Of a stretch of DNA of 20,261 nt, positions 1 to 6,743 are shown one piece after another; the first letter of the stretch is position 1, and every line of letters starts with the position of its first letter. This stretch comes from DASWIV01 sp036397475 (GTDB lineage: Bacteria > JAJVIF01 > JAPKYR01): assembly GCA_036397475.1 (NCBI GenBank), contig DASWIV010000236.1, forward strand, positions 1 to 20,261, read 5' to 3'. The notes beneath the pieces are model-generated. The model was given only the letters and a program-made list of their open reading frames with translations, was not told the origin of the DNA and ran no database searches. The translations under genes and the position numbers were made by a program.

Positions 1-456
1 GACGGCAAACGTGCCTATGGAGCCATGAACGCAAGGCAGTCGGTCACGGTGGTTAATCTGGACACCAACGAGGTCCAAGAAAATATCGTAATTGGATTTC
101 CCCCTTACGCGATGTGCTTTAACGAAGACGGCAGCCATTTATATGTCGCGAGCCGCGATTCGAATGTGGTTGCTGCGGTGAACACTGAAACCAATGAAAT
201 AATCAAGGTCTTCCATTTCCCGCCGAGAATTGAAGGAATATTGGAATATAACTACGCTGAAATGATCGGTGTTTCACCGGCGGAGGATTACATCTACGTG
301 ATGCCGAAGCGTGCTGAGCTTATAGTTTATGATATGAGTGAAGTGTTTGATGAGTCAGTCAGGGAGCCTAAGTTAACGATGGTACAGAGTGAGGTGCTTC
401 CAACCACTCCGTTCTTCATGTCTATTGTGAGGGGAAGTCCGGAAGCAAATCCGTGA
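1..456 (+). CDS. YVTN-type beta-propeller protein, 3' end only
   Basis: This is the C-terminal part of a protein whose reading frame is already open at base 1, so the true start lies outside the window. The visible ~151 residues carry blade-like segments typical of YVTN/cytochrome-D1-like beta-propellers: SVTVVNLDTNEVQENI, GSHLYVASRDSNVVAAVNTE and AEDYIYVMPKRAELIVYDM. Such repeats usually form secreted or periplasmic propellers used for binding or as enzyme scaffolds. No catalytic residues can be assigned and the visible part gives no specific function. It is the only gene on this strand before the minus-strand heat-shock operon, and a hairpin terminator follows about 50 bases after its TGA stop. 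The family call is fairly secure; the role is unknown. Confidence 0.75.
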   Translation, partial: DGKRAYGAMNARQSVTVVNLDTNEVQENIVIGFPPYAMCFNEDGSHLYVASRDSNVVAAVNTETNEIIKVFHFPPRIEGILEYNYAEMIGVSPAEDYIYVMPKRAELIVYDMSEVFDESVREPKLTMVQSEVLPTTPFFMSIVRGSPEANP

Positions 457-507
457 GAAAGCCAATAGCTTCATCAACTGGTTACAGGACAAAATGAAAA
501 AAAAATA

Positions 508-533
508 AAGCGGCTGAATGCCGCTTATTTTTT
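508..533. terminator. Bidirectional rho-independent terminator
   Basis: The stem is AAGCGGC/GCCGCTT (508-514 with 520-526) around a TGAAT loop. It is followed on the + strand by six T (528-533). On the minus strand the A-rich stretch at 493-505 supplies the U tract. It separates the convergent YVTN gene (+) and the heat-shock operon ending with the FmdB gene (-) and can serve both. Confidence 0.85.
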
Positions 534-544
534 CTAATCACAAA

Positions 545-838
545 CTAATTCTCGCTGCAGTTGCAGGCTGGTCCGCAGCTCGTGTCGCTGGAAGTTGTCT
601 CTTCCTTCTTTGATTTTGTTTTTGTGGTTGAGGATGCGGATCCACCCCCATTTCCGCTTTTACGGCTATCGGTAACGTAGAATCCGCTGCCCTTGAATAC
701 GACACCAACCTGGCTTATAAGCTTCTGATTGCGGCTGCTTCCGCATTCGGGGCATTTATACTTCTTCTTTTCACCAATAGCGTGCTCCCGCTCAAAAATA
801 TGGCTGCACGATTTACACTGGTACTCATAAAGTGGCAC
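545..838 (-). CDS. FmdB-family zinc-ribbon protein
   Basis: This 97-residue protein begins MPLYEYQCKSCSHIFE and has two CxxC knuckles (C8/C11 and C29/C32), the standard FmdB/CxxC_CxxC_SSSS zinc ribbon. The family was named from a regulator of formamidase/amidase genes, but most members have no known job. After the ribbon comes a Gly/Ser/Thr/Lys-rich low-complexity stretch (about 60-87) and then a Cys cluster (C88, C92, C94), which may be a second metal site. The start codon is GTG at 838, with a GAGG Shine-Dalgarno about 10 bases upstream; no good ATG precedes the conserved PLYEYQC. It lies 42 bases after hspR with no terminator between, so it is probably the last gene of the dnaK operon. Confidence 0.85.
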   Translation of the reverse strand: MPLYEYQCKSCSHIFEREHAIGEKKKYKCPECGSSRNQKLISQVGVVFKGSGFYVTDSRKSGNGGGSASSTTKTKSKKEETTSSDTSCGPACNCSEN

Positions 839-880
839 TTAAAGTTAACCTCACAAGATAAAGTTAATATTTTTTATTTC

Positions 881-1339
881 TCACGATTTATTCTTTTTCT
901 TTCTGCCGGACTTCTCGTCGGACAGTTCACCTTCGATTGTCGTTGGATTTACTGTCCTTACCGGCTGGATGTCGAGACGTGACCGTGGAACAAGTCCCGC
1001 CATCTCGTTATAGTCGGATTCGGTGAATTGATGCTGTATTTTTTCATAAAGCCGCTTGAGTAACTCTTCGACGAGGCCCTGCATTTCTTCTACCTGGGAC
1101 CTCATCCTGAGAATAATTTCAACGCCTGCCAGGTTTACGCCCATATCCTGGGTCAGATTGATGATCGCCTTCAGTCTGTCTATATCTGTTTCGCTGTAGA
1201 GTCGTGTCTGACGATTGGTCCTGCGGGGCTTTAGCAGTCCTTCGCGCTCATAAAGGCGCAAGGTCTGCGGATGCACTCCCACCATATCAGCAACTACGCT
1301 AATTGGATACTTCGGTCGTGACTTTTCGGTTTCCGGCAT
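881..1339 (-). CDS. hspR: HspR, MerR-family heat-shock repressor
   Basis: This is a 152-residue MerR-family DNA-binding protein. The winged helix (about 12-50) contains PQTLRLYEREGLLKPRR, followed by TRLYSETDIDRL and the HspR-typical QDMGVNLAGVEIILRM (65-80). A predicted coiled coil follows (about 80-105), with a long basic C-terminal tail ending GRKKKNKS. In Streptomyces and other bacteria HspR represses dnaK operons by binding HAIR sequences, with DnaK as co-repressor. Here the gene sits in the same operon as dnaK, and a HAIR-like site overlaps the dnaK promoter, so autoregulation is a strong inference. Its start overlaps the end of the upstream small gene by 41 bases in another frame. The Shine-Dalgarno is weak, suggesting translational coupling. 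Confidence 0.93.
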   Translation of the reverse strand: MPETEKSRPKYPISVVADMVGVHPQTLRLYEREGLLKPRRTNRQTRLYSETDIDRLKAIINLTQDMGVNLAGVEIILRMRSQVEEMQGLVEELLKRLYEKIQHQFTESDYNEMAGLVPRSRLDIQPVRTVNPTTIEGELSDEKSGRKKKNKS

Positions 1340-1598
1340 TAAAGCCAGCCTGAAATTCGGGTGCGTTGGGGATATCGAAAAATACTCCGCATGCTTTACC
1401 GCTGTTTACGTCCAGCACTGCTGTATACCTTGTGATATCGTTCCCGGCCAGAATTTCGGATTCTTCAATGTAGCCTATCAGGTACAGATCCCTTGAATAA
1501 AGCATCGCGAGATCATCCGATAAATGTCCTATCTGAAAACTCACTGGATTCAGATTTCGGGCTTTTAAAAAAGCACGCGCTCGCTCAAGTGTATTCAT
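1299..1598 (-). CDS. Uncharacterised 99-residue protein in the dnaJ position of the heat-shock operon
   Basis: I do not recognise this 99-residue protein. It begins MNTLERARAFLKARNLNPVS, is mostly polar, and has no signal peptide, membrane segment, Cys motif or J-domain HPD. A central part (about 36-75) with segments such as YLIGYIEESEIL and YTAVLDVNSGKACGVFFD reads like a small alpha/beta fold. The ATG at 1598 is preferred over an in-frame ATG at 1625 because AGGAGG lies 8-9 bases before it. The gene lies 52 bases after grpE and its 3' end overlaps hspR by 41 bases. In actinobacterial dnaK-grpE-dnaJ-hspR operons this slot holds dnaJ. A link to chaperone function is suggested only by position. 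Confidence 0.75.
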   Translation of the reverse strand: MNTLERARAFLKARNLNPVSFQIGHLSDDLAMLYSRDLYLIGYIEESEILAGNDITRYTAVLDVNSGKACGVFFDIPNAPEFQAGFNAGNRKVTTEVSN

Positions 1599-1650
1599 GA
1601 TTAATTTCCTCCTCTCCTTCATCATGCGACGCTGCTTTCAGCAGATTTGT

Positions 1651-2400
1651 TCAATCGGTGGAAGAATCCGGATCCCCGTCGTCAACCCGGGTCTCGTCAG
1701 ACTGTTCACCTCCATTATTTTCCAGATTTTCGGCATTATTTTGCTCATCGACCGGCGATACCGCGACAATAACCTGGCACGGCCTCAAGACCCGGTCATG
1801 GAGCATCCAGCCTTTTCTCTGAACCTTAAGGATCGTTCCCGCTTTTTTGTCTTCTCTTGCTTCCCGGTCGATGACTTCCATTGATCCGGGCTCGTAAATC
1901 TCACCCTCGATAGCCTTCACCGGAAGGATATTATGGGATGCGAGTATCCTTTCGAGTTCTTCTATTGTGTATTGTACACCAATTACGACATTTTTTGCTT
2001 CATCGGGAAGATTTTCAGAAAAGGTGACCGATGCATCGAAATAATCCAGGACTCTCAACAGGTCCTGGGCGAGGTCGTAAATCGCGTACCTTCTGATATC
2101 TTTCTTCTCTTCCTCTACACGTTTCCTGAAATTCGAAAAACTCGCCCTCTCACGCTGCCAGTTATCCGTCATTTCGCTCAGTTTATCCTCAATGGCAGGT
2201 TCTTTTTTGGCGGCGGAGTCTTCCTCGACCTCTTCCGGCTCAATTTCCTCAGAGATGATCTTCCCGAGTATTTCGTCGAATTCATCGGGAGATGAATTTT
2301 CTTCGACAGGACCATCGGGAGTTTTTTCTTCCGAGTCGTTATCGAGATTATTTATTGGAATCCGTTTCGGATCCTTCTTTTTTTTCTTTTTATCAGCCAT
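1651..2400 (-). CDS. grpE: GrpE, nucleotide exchange factor for DnaK
   Basis: GrpE releases ADP from DnaK in the cytoplasmic Hsp70 cycle. From the ATG at 2400 the protein has 249 residues. It has a lysine-rich start (MADKKKKKKD), a long acidic disordered region (about 20-75), a coiled coil (about 75-130, including NFRKRVEEEKKDIRRYA) and the C-terminal beta domain with GWMLHDRVLRPCQVIVA (198-213). An acidic tail follows. It is longer than the usual ~200 residues because of these two acidic ends. The ATG lacks a clear Shine-Dalgarno. An in-frame GTG at 2439 would add 13 residues and has GGGGA upstream, but lies inside an intergenic hairpin. The gene follows dnaK by 64 bases in the same operon. 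Confidence 0.95.
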   Translation of the reverse strand: MADKKKKKKDPKRIPINNLDNDSEEKTPDGPVEENSSPDEFDEILGKIISEEIEPEEVEEDSAAKKEPAIEDKLSEMTDNWQRERASFSNFRKRVEEEKKDIRRYAIYDLAQDLLRVLDYFDASVTFSENLPDEAKNVVIGVQYTIEELERILASHNILPVKAIEGEIYEPGSMEVIDREAREDKKAGTILKVQRKGWMLHDRVLRPCQVIVAVSPVDEQNNAENLENNGGEQSDETRVDDGDPDSSTD

Positions 2401-2416
2401 TGGAATATATTTGAAG

Positions 2417-2453
2417 ACCGGGGAGCACGGTGCTGCCACCTGTGATCCCCGGT
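2417..2453 (-). promoter_or_regulatory. Intercistronic hairpin between dnaK and grpE
   Basis: A perfect 8-bp stem ACCGGGGA (2417-2424) and TCCCCGGT (2446-2453) encloses a second stem, CACGGTG with CACC/GTG around a CTGC loop. No U tract follows on the transcribed strand, so it is not a standard terminator. It may set the dnaK:grpE expression ratio or protect the dnaK message. That role is inference. Confidence 0.5.
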
Positions 2454-2464
2454 ACTGTATCCGG

Positions 2465-4327
2465 TTAGTTCAGGTTTGGTTCGGCATCTTCCCACTTGGG
2501 ATCATGATCGGATGGAGGCGGAGGTGGCGCGTCAGCCCCGTACTGATATGCTCCCGGGTCTGCGGATGCGCCCTGGGCTGCCTGCTGCTCCTTCTGAAGG
2601 CTTTCATAAATAGCAGTGCCGATCTTCTGCGCAGCATCCCCAAGTGACTTGGCAGCACGCTTGTAATTATCCACATTATTGCTCTCAAGCGCGGATTTTC
2701 CGTTTTCCAGCTCTTTCTCAACATCCGATTTGATGTCCTGGTCGATCTTGTCGCCATGTTCATTCAAATGCTTCTCGACCTGGTAGATCAGGGATTCAAG
2801 CTGGTTACGGGCTTCGGCTTCCTCACGCTTCTTCTTATCCTCATCAGCGTGAAGCTCCGCATCCTTGATCATCTGGTTAACCTCATCGTCGGTGAGATTC
2901 GTCGATGATGTGATCGTTATCGCCTGTTCCTTGCCCGTGCCAAGGTCTTTCGCGGTGACATTGACAATTCCATTGGCGTCAATATCGAATGCGACTTCAA
3001 CCTGTGGCAATCCACGTGGGGCAGGGGGAATTCCGGTCAGGGCAAATCTTCCAAGGAGCTTGTTATGGTTAGCGGTTGATCGCTCTCCCTGGTACACCAC
3101 GATCTCCACCTGGGTCTGATTATCTGCCGCTGTTGTAAAGATTTCGCTCTTCTTTGTCGGGATTGTGGTGTTCTTTGGTATCAGGACCGTCATAACCTGG
3201 CCGAGTGTTTCGATTCCAAGAGATAGAGGTGTGACGTCAAGAAGGACAACATCGCTGACTTCTCCACCAAGCACGCCTGCCTGAATCGCGGCGCCGATGG
3301 CAACAACTTCGTCAGGATTGACGCTCTTGTTCGGCTCCTTGCCGGTAAGAGTCTTTATCATGGCCTGGACCGCGGGAATGCGAGTCGAGCCACCAACCAG
3401 GATGACCTGGTCGATCTCATTGCCGGTTATGCCGGCGTCTTTCAGGGCAGTGATTGAAGGACCCTTAGTCATTTCCACAAGGTCGGAGGTTAATTTATCG
3501 AATTCTGCGCGGGAAAGGTCTCTCACCAGATGGCGAGGCCCAGACTGATCCGCTGTGATAAATGGAAGATTGATGTTTGTGTTGGTTTTGCTGGATAGTT
3601 CGATCTTCGCCTTTTCCGCGGCTTCCTTAAGCCGCTGCATGGGCTGGCGGTCATTGGAAAGGTCGATTCCGGTGTCTTTTTTAAAGCCGTCGACCAGCCA
3701 GTCAATGATCTTCTGGTCAAAATCATCTCCGCCAAGAAGATTATTTCCATTTGTCGACTTGACTTCAAAGACACCGTCAGCGATCTCCATAATTGAGACA
3801 TCAAACGTGCCGCCGCCGAGGTCGAAAACCATGATGGTCTGCTCTTCTTTTTTCTCAAGCCCATAGGCAAGCGCAGCAGCGGTAGGCTCATTTATTACTC
3901 TCTTTACATTGAAGCCCGCGATTTTACCGGCGTCCTTTGTAGCCTGGCGCTGGCTGTCCGTAAAATAAGCCGGACAGGTAATCACCACATCGGTGATCTT
4001 TTCGCCAAGTTTGGCTTCAGCGTCGGCCTTTAACTTCTGGAGAATAAAAGCGCTGATCTCCTGGGGGCTGTAATTTTTATCATCAATTTTGACGGTGTAA
4101 TCGCGTCCCATCTGGCGCTTGATGGACGTAATCGTGCGTTCAGGGTTCATAACAGCCTGATTGCGGGCGATTTTGCCCACCAGACGCTCACCATCGCTTG
4201 TGAATGCCACAACTGACGGAGTAGTGCGGTCGCCTTCGGAATTCTCAAGGACAGTAGCTTCTCCGGCTTCCATCACCGCGATTACCGAGTTGGTTGTTCC
4301 AAGATCTATACCTGCTATTTTAGGCAT
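2465..4327 (-). CDS. dnaK: DnaK, Hsp70 chaperone
   Basis: This is a complete 620-residue Hsp70. The nucleotide-binding domain shows GIDLGTTNSVIAVME at the N-terminus, then NEPTAAALAYG, a FDLGGGTFDVSIME phosphate loop and ILVGGSTRIPAVQ. The substrate-binding domain carries VLLDVTPLSLGIETLGQVMT and the helical lid follows. The C-terminus is Ala/Gly/Pro-rich (PPPPPSDHD) and ends WEDAEPNLN. Length is normal for bacterial DnaK. The ATG at 4327 has AGGAGT about 7 bases upstream. It is the first gene of an operon with grpE, an unknown gene, hspR and probably the FmdB gene. A sigma70-type promoter overlapping a HAIR-like inverted repeat lies 45-75 bases upstream, so HspR repression is likely. Confidence 0.98.
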   Translation of the reverse strand: MPKIAGIDLGTTNSVIAVMEAGEATVLENSEGDRTTPSVVAFTSDGERLVGKIARNQAVMNPERTITSIKRQMGRDYTVKIDDKNYSPQEISAFILQKLKADAEAKLGEKITDVVITCPAYFTDSQRQATKDAGKIAGFNVKRVINEPTAAALAYGLEKKEEQTIMVFDLGGGTFDVSIMEIADGVFEVKSTNGNNLLGGDDFDQKIIDWLVDGFKKDTGIDLSNDRQPMQRLKEAAEKAKIELSSKTNTNINLPFITADQSGPRHLVRDLSRAEFDKLTSDLVEMTKGPSITALKDAGITGNEIDQVILVGGSTRIPAVQAMIKTLTGKEPNKSVNPDEVVAIGAAIQAGVLGGEVSDVVLLDVTPLSLGIETLGQVMTVLIPKNTTIPTKKSEIFTTAADNQTQVEIVVYQGERSTANHNKLLGRFALTGIPPAPRGLPQVEVAFDIDANGIVNVTAKDLGTGKEQAITITSSTNLTDDEVNQMIKDAELHADEDKKKREEAEARNQLESLIYQVEKHLNEHGDKIDQDIKSDVEKELENGKSALESNNVDNYKRAAKSLGDAAQKIGTAIYESLQKEQQAAQGASADPGAYQYGADAPPPPPSDHDPKWEDAEPNLN

Positions 4328-4370
4328 GGTTAACTCCTGAGAAGGAAATTTCTAATATGATATCACTAGC

Positions 4371-4399
4371 AATATATAACCTGAGTCTCTTCTTGTCAA
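4371..4399 (-). promoter_or_regulatory. Sigma70-type promoter of the dnaK operon
   Basis: Read on the minus strand, a perfect -35 TTGACA (4394-4399) is separated by exactly 17 bases from a -10 TATATT (4371-4376). Transcription would begin near 4364, giving a leader of about 36 bases before dnaK. The HspR-like inverted repeat covers the -35 box and most of the spacer. Confidence 0.8.
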
Positions 4400-4400
4400 G
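4380..4400 (-). promoter_or_regulatory. HAIR-like HspR operator overlapping the dnaK promoter
   Basis: The minus strand reads CTTGACA-N7-ACTCAGG. The HAIR consensus from Streptomyces is CTTGAGT-N7-ACTCAAG, so 11 of 14 half-site bases match and the 7-base spacing is exact. The left half-site contains the TTGACA -35 box, so bound HspR would block RNA polymerase. Because hspR is in the downstream operon, this gives a simple feedback loop. Confidence 0.72.
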
Positions 4401-4413
4401 TAATTCTCGTAAT

Positions 4414-4438
4414 AAAATCCGGCTTTCAACCGGATTTT
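4414..4438 (-). terminator. Terminator of the prs-dedA-ndk operon
   Basis: An 8-9 bp stem AAATCCGG/CCGGATTT (4415-4422 with 4430-4437) surrounds a 7-base loop. On the minus strand it is followed by TTTTATTA. It lies about 30 bases after the ndk stop and just before the dnaK promoter. The T run on the other side could also make it work in the + direction, where there is no gene to end. Confidence 0.8.
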
Positions 4439-4465
4439 TTGCTATTTATTGCGAATTTGACCGTT

Positions 4466-4924
4466 TTAGTCGGAAAAAAGCCACTTGTGGATGTTTAATC
4501 CGTAATCATATAGCTCATTATCTTTGAAATAAATTGAAATCTCTCTTTGAGCGCTCTCCGGATTGTCGGATGCGTGGATAATGTTCGATGATATATGCTG
4601 AGCCCAGGTGTGCCTGATTGTCCCGACATCTGCGTTTGCAGGATCTGTTGCTCCAACCATTTTCCTGACCTGAGCGACAGCATCAGGGGCTTCTATTACC
4701 GCCACTACCACTGGTCCTGACATGATGTATTTCTTCAGGCGAGGGTAAAAATCTTTCTGCAGGTGTTCTTCATAGTGACGTTCAGCCAGCTCGTCGGTGA
4801 CTTTGATCAATTTCATCCCTACAATCTTCATTGCGCGATCCTCTAACCGCTGAAGGACCTTTCCTGTCAGTCCGCGTTGGACCCCGTCGGGTTTAATCAT
4901 GATAAAAGTTCGTTCAATAGCCAT
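4466..4924 (-). CDS. ndk: Nucleoside diphosphate kinase
   Basis: This 152-residue enzyme transfers the gamma phosphate from ATP to other nucleoside diphosphates through a phospho-histidine. It begins RTFIMIKPDGVQRGLTG (5-21) with K11, and the active-site segment NIIHASDNPESAQREI (114-129) places the catalytic histidine at 117. The usual GTIRGDF is GTIRHTW here, and a C-terminal extension DNELYDYGLNIHKWLFSD makes it slightly longer than the common ~140 residues. The start lies only 3 bases after the dedA stop, indicating tight coupling. An AAGGA lies about 11 bases before the ATG. It is the last gene of the prs-dedA-ndk operon and fits with prs in nucleotide supply. Confidence 0.96.
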   Translation of the reverse strand: MAIERTFIMIKPDGVQRGLTGKVLQRLEDRAMKIVGMKLIKVTDELAERHYEEHLQKDFYPRLKKYIMSGPVVVAVIEAPDAVAQVRKMVGATDPANADVGTIRHTWAQHISSNIIHASDNPESAQREISIYFKDNELYDYGLNIHKWLFSD

Positions 4925-4927
4925 TGT

Positions 4928-5644
4928 TCAGTTTTCCTTGTCTGTTTCAATAAGTTTTGCGTTTGCGTTGTTCATTCTCAACTTAAACTGGGTCCTGAAG
5001 AACCAGATTATTACGATCAACGCCCCTGCCACGATCGCGAGGTCGACATAATGGAAGTACGGTTTGATAGCAGTCCAGTTCTCCTTGAGCTTGAATCCAA
5101 GCCATGCGAGGATAAGATTCCAGCAACCCGCTCCGACTCCAGTATAAATTAAAAACCGGGGGATATTCATCCTTGCCATACCGGCAGGAATCGATATGAA
5201 GTGCCTCACGACCGGAACAAACCGGCAGATAAATACAGTTATCGCTCCGTACTTGTAAAAATATTTTTCCGTCTGCTCCAGGTGATGAACGTTCAGCAGG
5301 AGATATCTGCCTATCTTCATCACAAGGGGACGTCCGCCATAGAGGCCCATCCAGTAAGACAGCATGCTGCCTATCAATGAGCCTGAGGTAGACCATACAA
5401 CTATCAGGGGCATGGTCATGACACTGCCCTCGATGTCGGTCGCAAGAAATCCGGCGAACGGCATCACCGCTTCGCTGGGTATCGGGGCTATCATGCTCTC
5501 AAGAGCCATCAAGCCGCAGAGGACCGGGTATCCTCCCCAACGGATAACTTCGGTACACCAGACCGTTATATGCTCAAATACGCTTATGTGCTCAGCATTT
5601 TCAACGGCTGCCTGTAGGAAGAATGAAAAATACACGAAATACAT
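4928..5644 (-). CDS. DedA-family (VTT domain) membrane protein
   Basis: This 238-residue inner-membrane protein of the DedA/VTT family has several hydrophobic segments. Family hallmarks are present: ALESMIAPIPSEAVMPFAG (47-65) with the conserved E and PSE, and FICRFVPVVRHFISIPAGMARM (138-159) with the R...P...R...AGxxxM pattern. Members act in membrane homeostasis; some move undecaprenyl phosphate or phosphatidylethanolamine across the bilayer. The substrate here cannot be read from sequence. The gene follows prs by 18 bases and precedes ndk by 3. No Shine-Dalgarno precedes the ATG at 5644; the upstream RNA reads UUCCUCCCU, which is anti-SD-like. A GTG at codon 4 is an alternative. Translation may rely on coupling to prs. 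Confidence 0.92.
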   Translation of the reverse strand: MYFVYFSFFLQAAVENAEHISVFEHITVWCTEVIRWGGYPVLCGLMALESMIAPIPSEAVMPFAGFLATDIEGSVMTMPLIVVWSTSGSLIGSMLSYWMGLYGGRPLVMKIGRYLLLNVHHLEQTEKYFYKYGAITVFICRFVPVVRHFISIPAGMARMNIPRFLIYTGVGAGCWNLILAWLGFKLKENWTAIKPYFHYVDLAIVAGALIVIIWFFRTQFKLRMNNANAKLIETDKEN

Positions 5645-5662
5645 AGGGAGGAATAATACAGA

Positions 5663-6655
5663 TTATTTGAATAAAATGCTCACACTCTGTCCGGTGTGAA
5701 TCGAATAGATAGCTTTAGCGAAGAGAGACGCCACCGACAATACCTTGATTTTATCTTTCTTGCCATAATTAAATATCGGAACTGTATTCGTAACAATAAT
5801 TTCCTTGACCGCTGTCTTCTCCAGTTTTTCGACCGCATCCTCACTGAATACCGGATGGGTGCATCCGCAGTAGACATCGGTTGCTCCTTCTTCCATCACC
5901 GTCTCAATAGCCTTGACCATGCTTCCACCGGAATTGATCTCATCGTCGAGAATAATGGCTGTGTGGCCTTTTACATCACCCACCACACCATGGATTCCCA
6001 GTTTACCCGATAATTTATCCCGTCTCTTGTCGATAACCGCAAGCGGAACTTTCATACGTTCAGCGTAGGCGCCCGATCGCCTTGCGCTGCCCGCGTCAGG
6101 TGCGACAATTACAGGGTCTTCAATTTTTTTCTTTTTCAGATAATTTACTATGATAGGCATCGCCATCATCTGATCGACTGGAACCGAGAAGAAGCCCTGA
6201 ATCTGTTCGGCGTGGAGGTCCATTGTAACAAGGCGGTCCGCGCCGGCGGTCTCGAGCATTCTTGCTACAAGACTCGCGGTTATCGGGATTCGAGGCCGGT
6301 CTTTCTTGTCTGACCGCGCATAGGCGAAATATGGCATTACCATTGTTATTCGCCTTGCCGACGCCCTGACCAGCGCGTCGATCATGATCAACGCTTCCAT
6401 AAGGTTATCGTTAACCGGACGCACCGATGTCTGGACCAGGAATACGTCGCACTCACGGACATTTTCCAGGATAGAGCAGAAAGAGTTATCGTTCTCGAAT
6501 TTCTGATACCTGACCTTCCCGACCTTGCAGTCCAGGGTATTGCAGATTTCCTGGGTCAGCTCATGAGATGCTGATCCTGGAAAAATTTTCATATTGTTGT
6601 TGGTATCTTTGCGACGCCCGTGATGGGACATTCTCCCACCTTTAACTTTTGGCAT
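5663..6655 (-). CDS. prs: Ribose-phosphate pyrophosphokinase (PRPP synthetase)
   Basis: This makes PRPP from ribose 5-phosphate and ATP for purine, pyrimidine, His and Trp synthesis. Visible motifs (numbered from the ATG at 6655) are the ATP-binding PYFAYARSDKKDRPRIP (108-124), VTMDLHAEQIQGFF (143-156), VAPDAGSARRSGAYAERM (184-201) and the PRPP loop DDEINSGGS (237-245). Two are unusual: the common DGE near the N-terminus reads NDN (ENDNSF), and the loop differs from the common DDMIDTGGT. The 330-residue length includes about 21 extra N-terminal residues. The ATG at 6655 has GGAG about 9 bases upstream; ATGs at 6631 and 6592 are alternatives. It is the first gene of the prs-dedA-ndk operon, with its own promoter. 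Confidence 0.95.
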   Translation of the reverse strand: MPKVKGGRMSHHGRRKDTNNNMKIFPGSASHELTQEICNTLDCKVGKVRYQKFENDNSFCSILENVRECDVFLVQTSVRPVNDNLMEALIMIDALVRASARRITMVMPYFAYARSDKKDRPRIPITASLVARMLETAGADRLVTMDLHAEQIQGFFSVPVDQMMAMPIIVNYLKKKKIEDPVIVAPDAGSARRSGAYAERMKVPLAVIDKRRDKLSGKLGIHGVVGDVKGHTAIILDDEINSGGSMVKAIETVMEEGATDVYCGCTHPVFSEDAVEKLEKTAVKEIIVTNTVPIFNYGKKDKIKVLSVASLFAKAIYSIHTGQSVSILFK

Positions 6656-6688
6656 ACCTGTTCTCCAGATCGATAATCGGGAATTGGA

Positions 6689-6717
6689 GTATAACCGCCT
6701 AAGGGAAAAACCGTCAA
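6689..6717 (-). promoter_or_regulatory. Sigma70-type promoter for prs
   Basis: The minus strand reads TTGACG (6712-6717), a 17-base spacer and TTATAC (6689-6694). Transcription would start near 6682, leaving about 27 bases of leader before the prs ATG. This makes prs-dedA-ndk its own unit, although read-through from tsaC is possible because no strong terminator lies between. Confidence 0.72.
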
Positions 6718-6743
6718 GGATAATGAAAAAATCCTAGGATATT

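Noticed and set aside
1597..2647. Long + strand open frames opposite grpE and the end of dnaK
   Set aside because: They lie entirely antisense to well-conserved grpE and dnaK codons, show low-complexity translations and have no ribosome binding site; they are shadows.
4328..4465. CIRCE element for HrcA control of dnaK
   Set aside because: No TTAGCACTC-N9-GAGTGCTAA-like repeat is present; the only good repeat fits HspR instead.
5680..5699. Hairpin TCACAC-N8-GTGTGA at the end of prs
   Set aside because: It lies inside the prs coding end, has only six base pairs and is followed by a broken T tract, so a terminator between prs and dedA is not supported.
6731..6740. Palindrome ATCCTAGGAT plus T run after tsaC
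   Set aside because: The palindrome leaves no room for a loop and the alternative stem is only 4 bp, so I do not call a terminator although the T run is suggestive.
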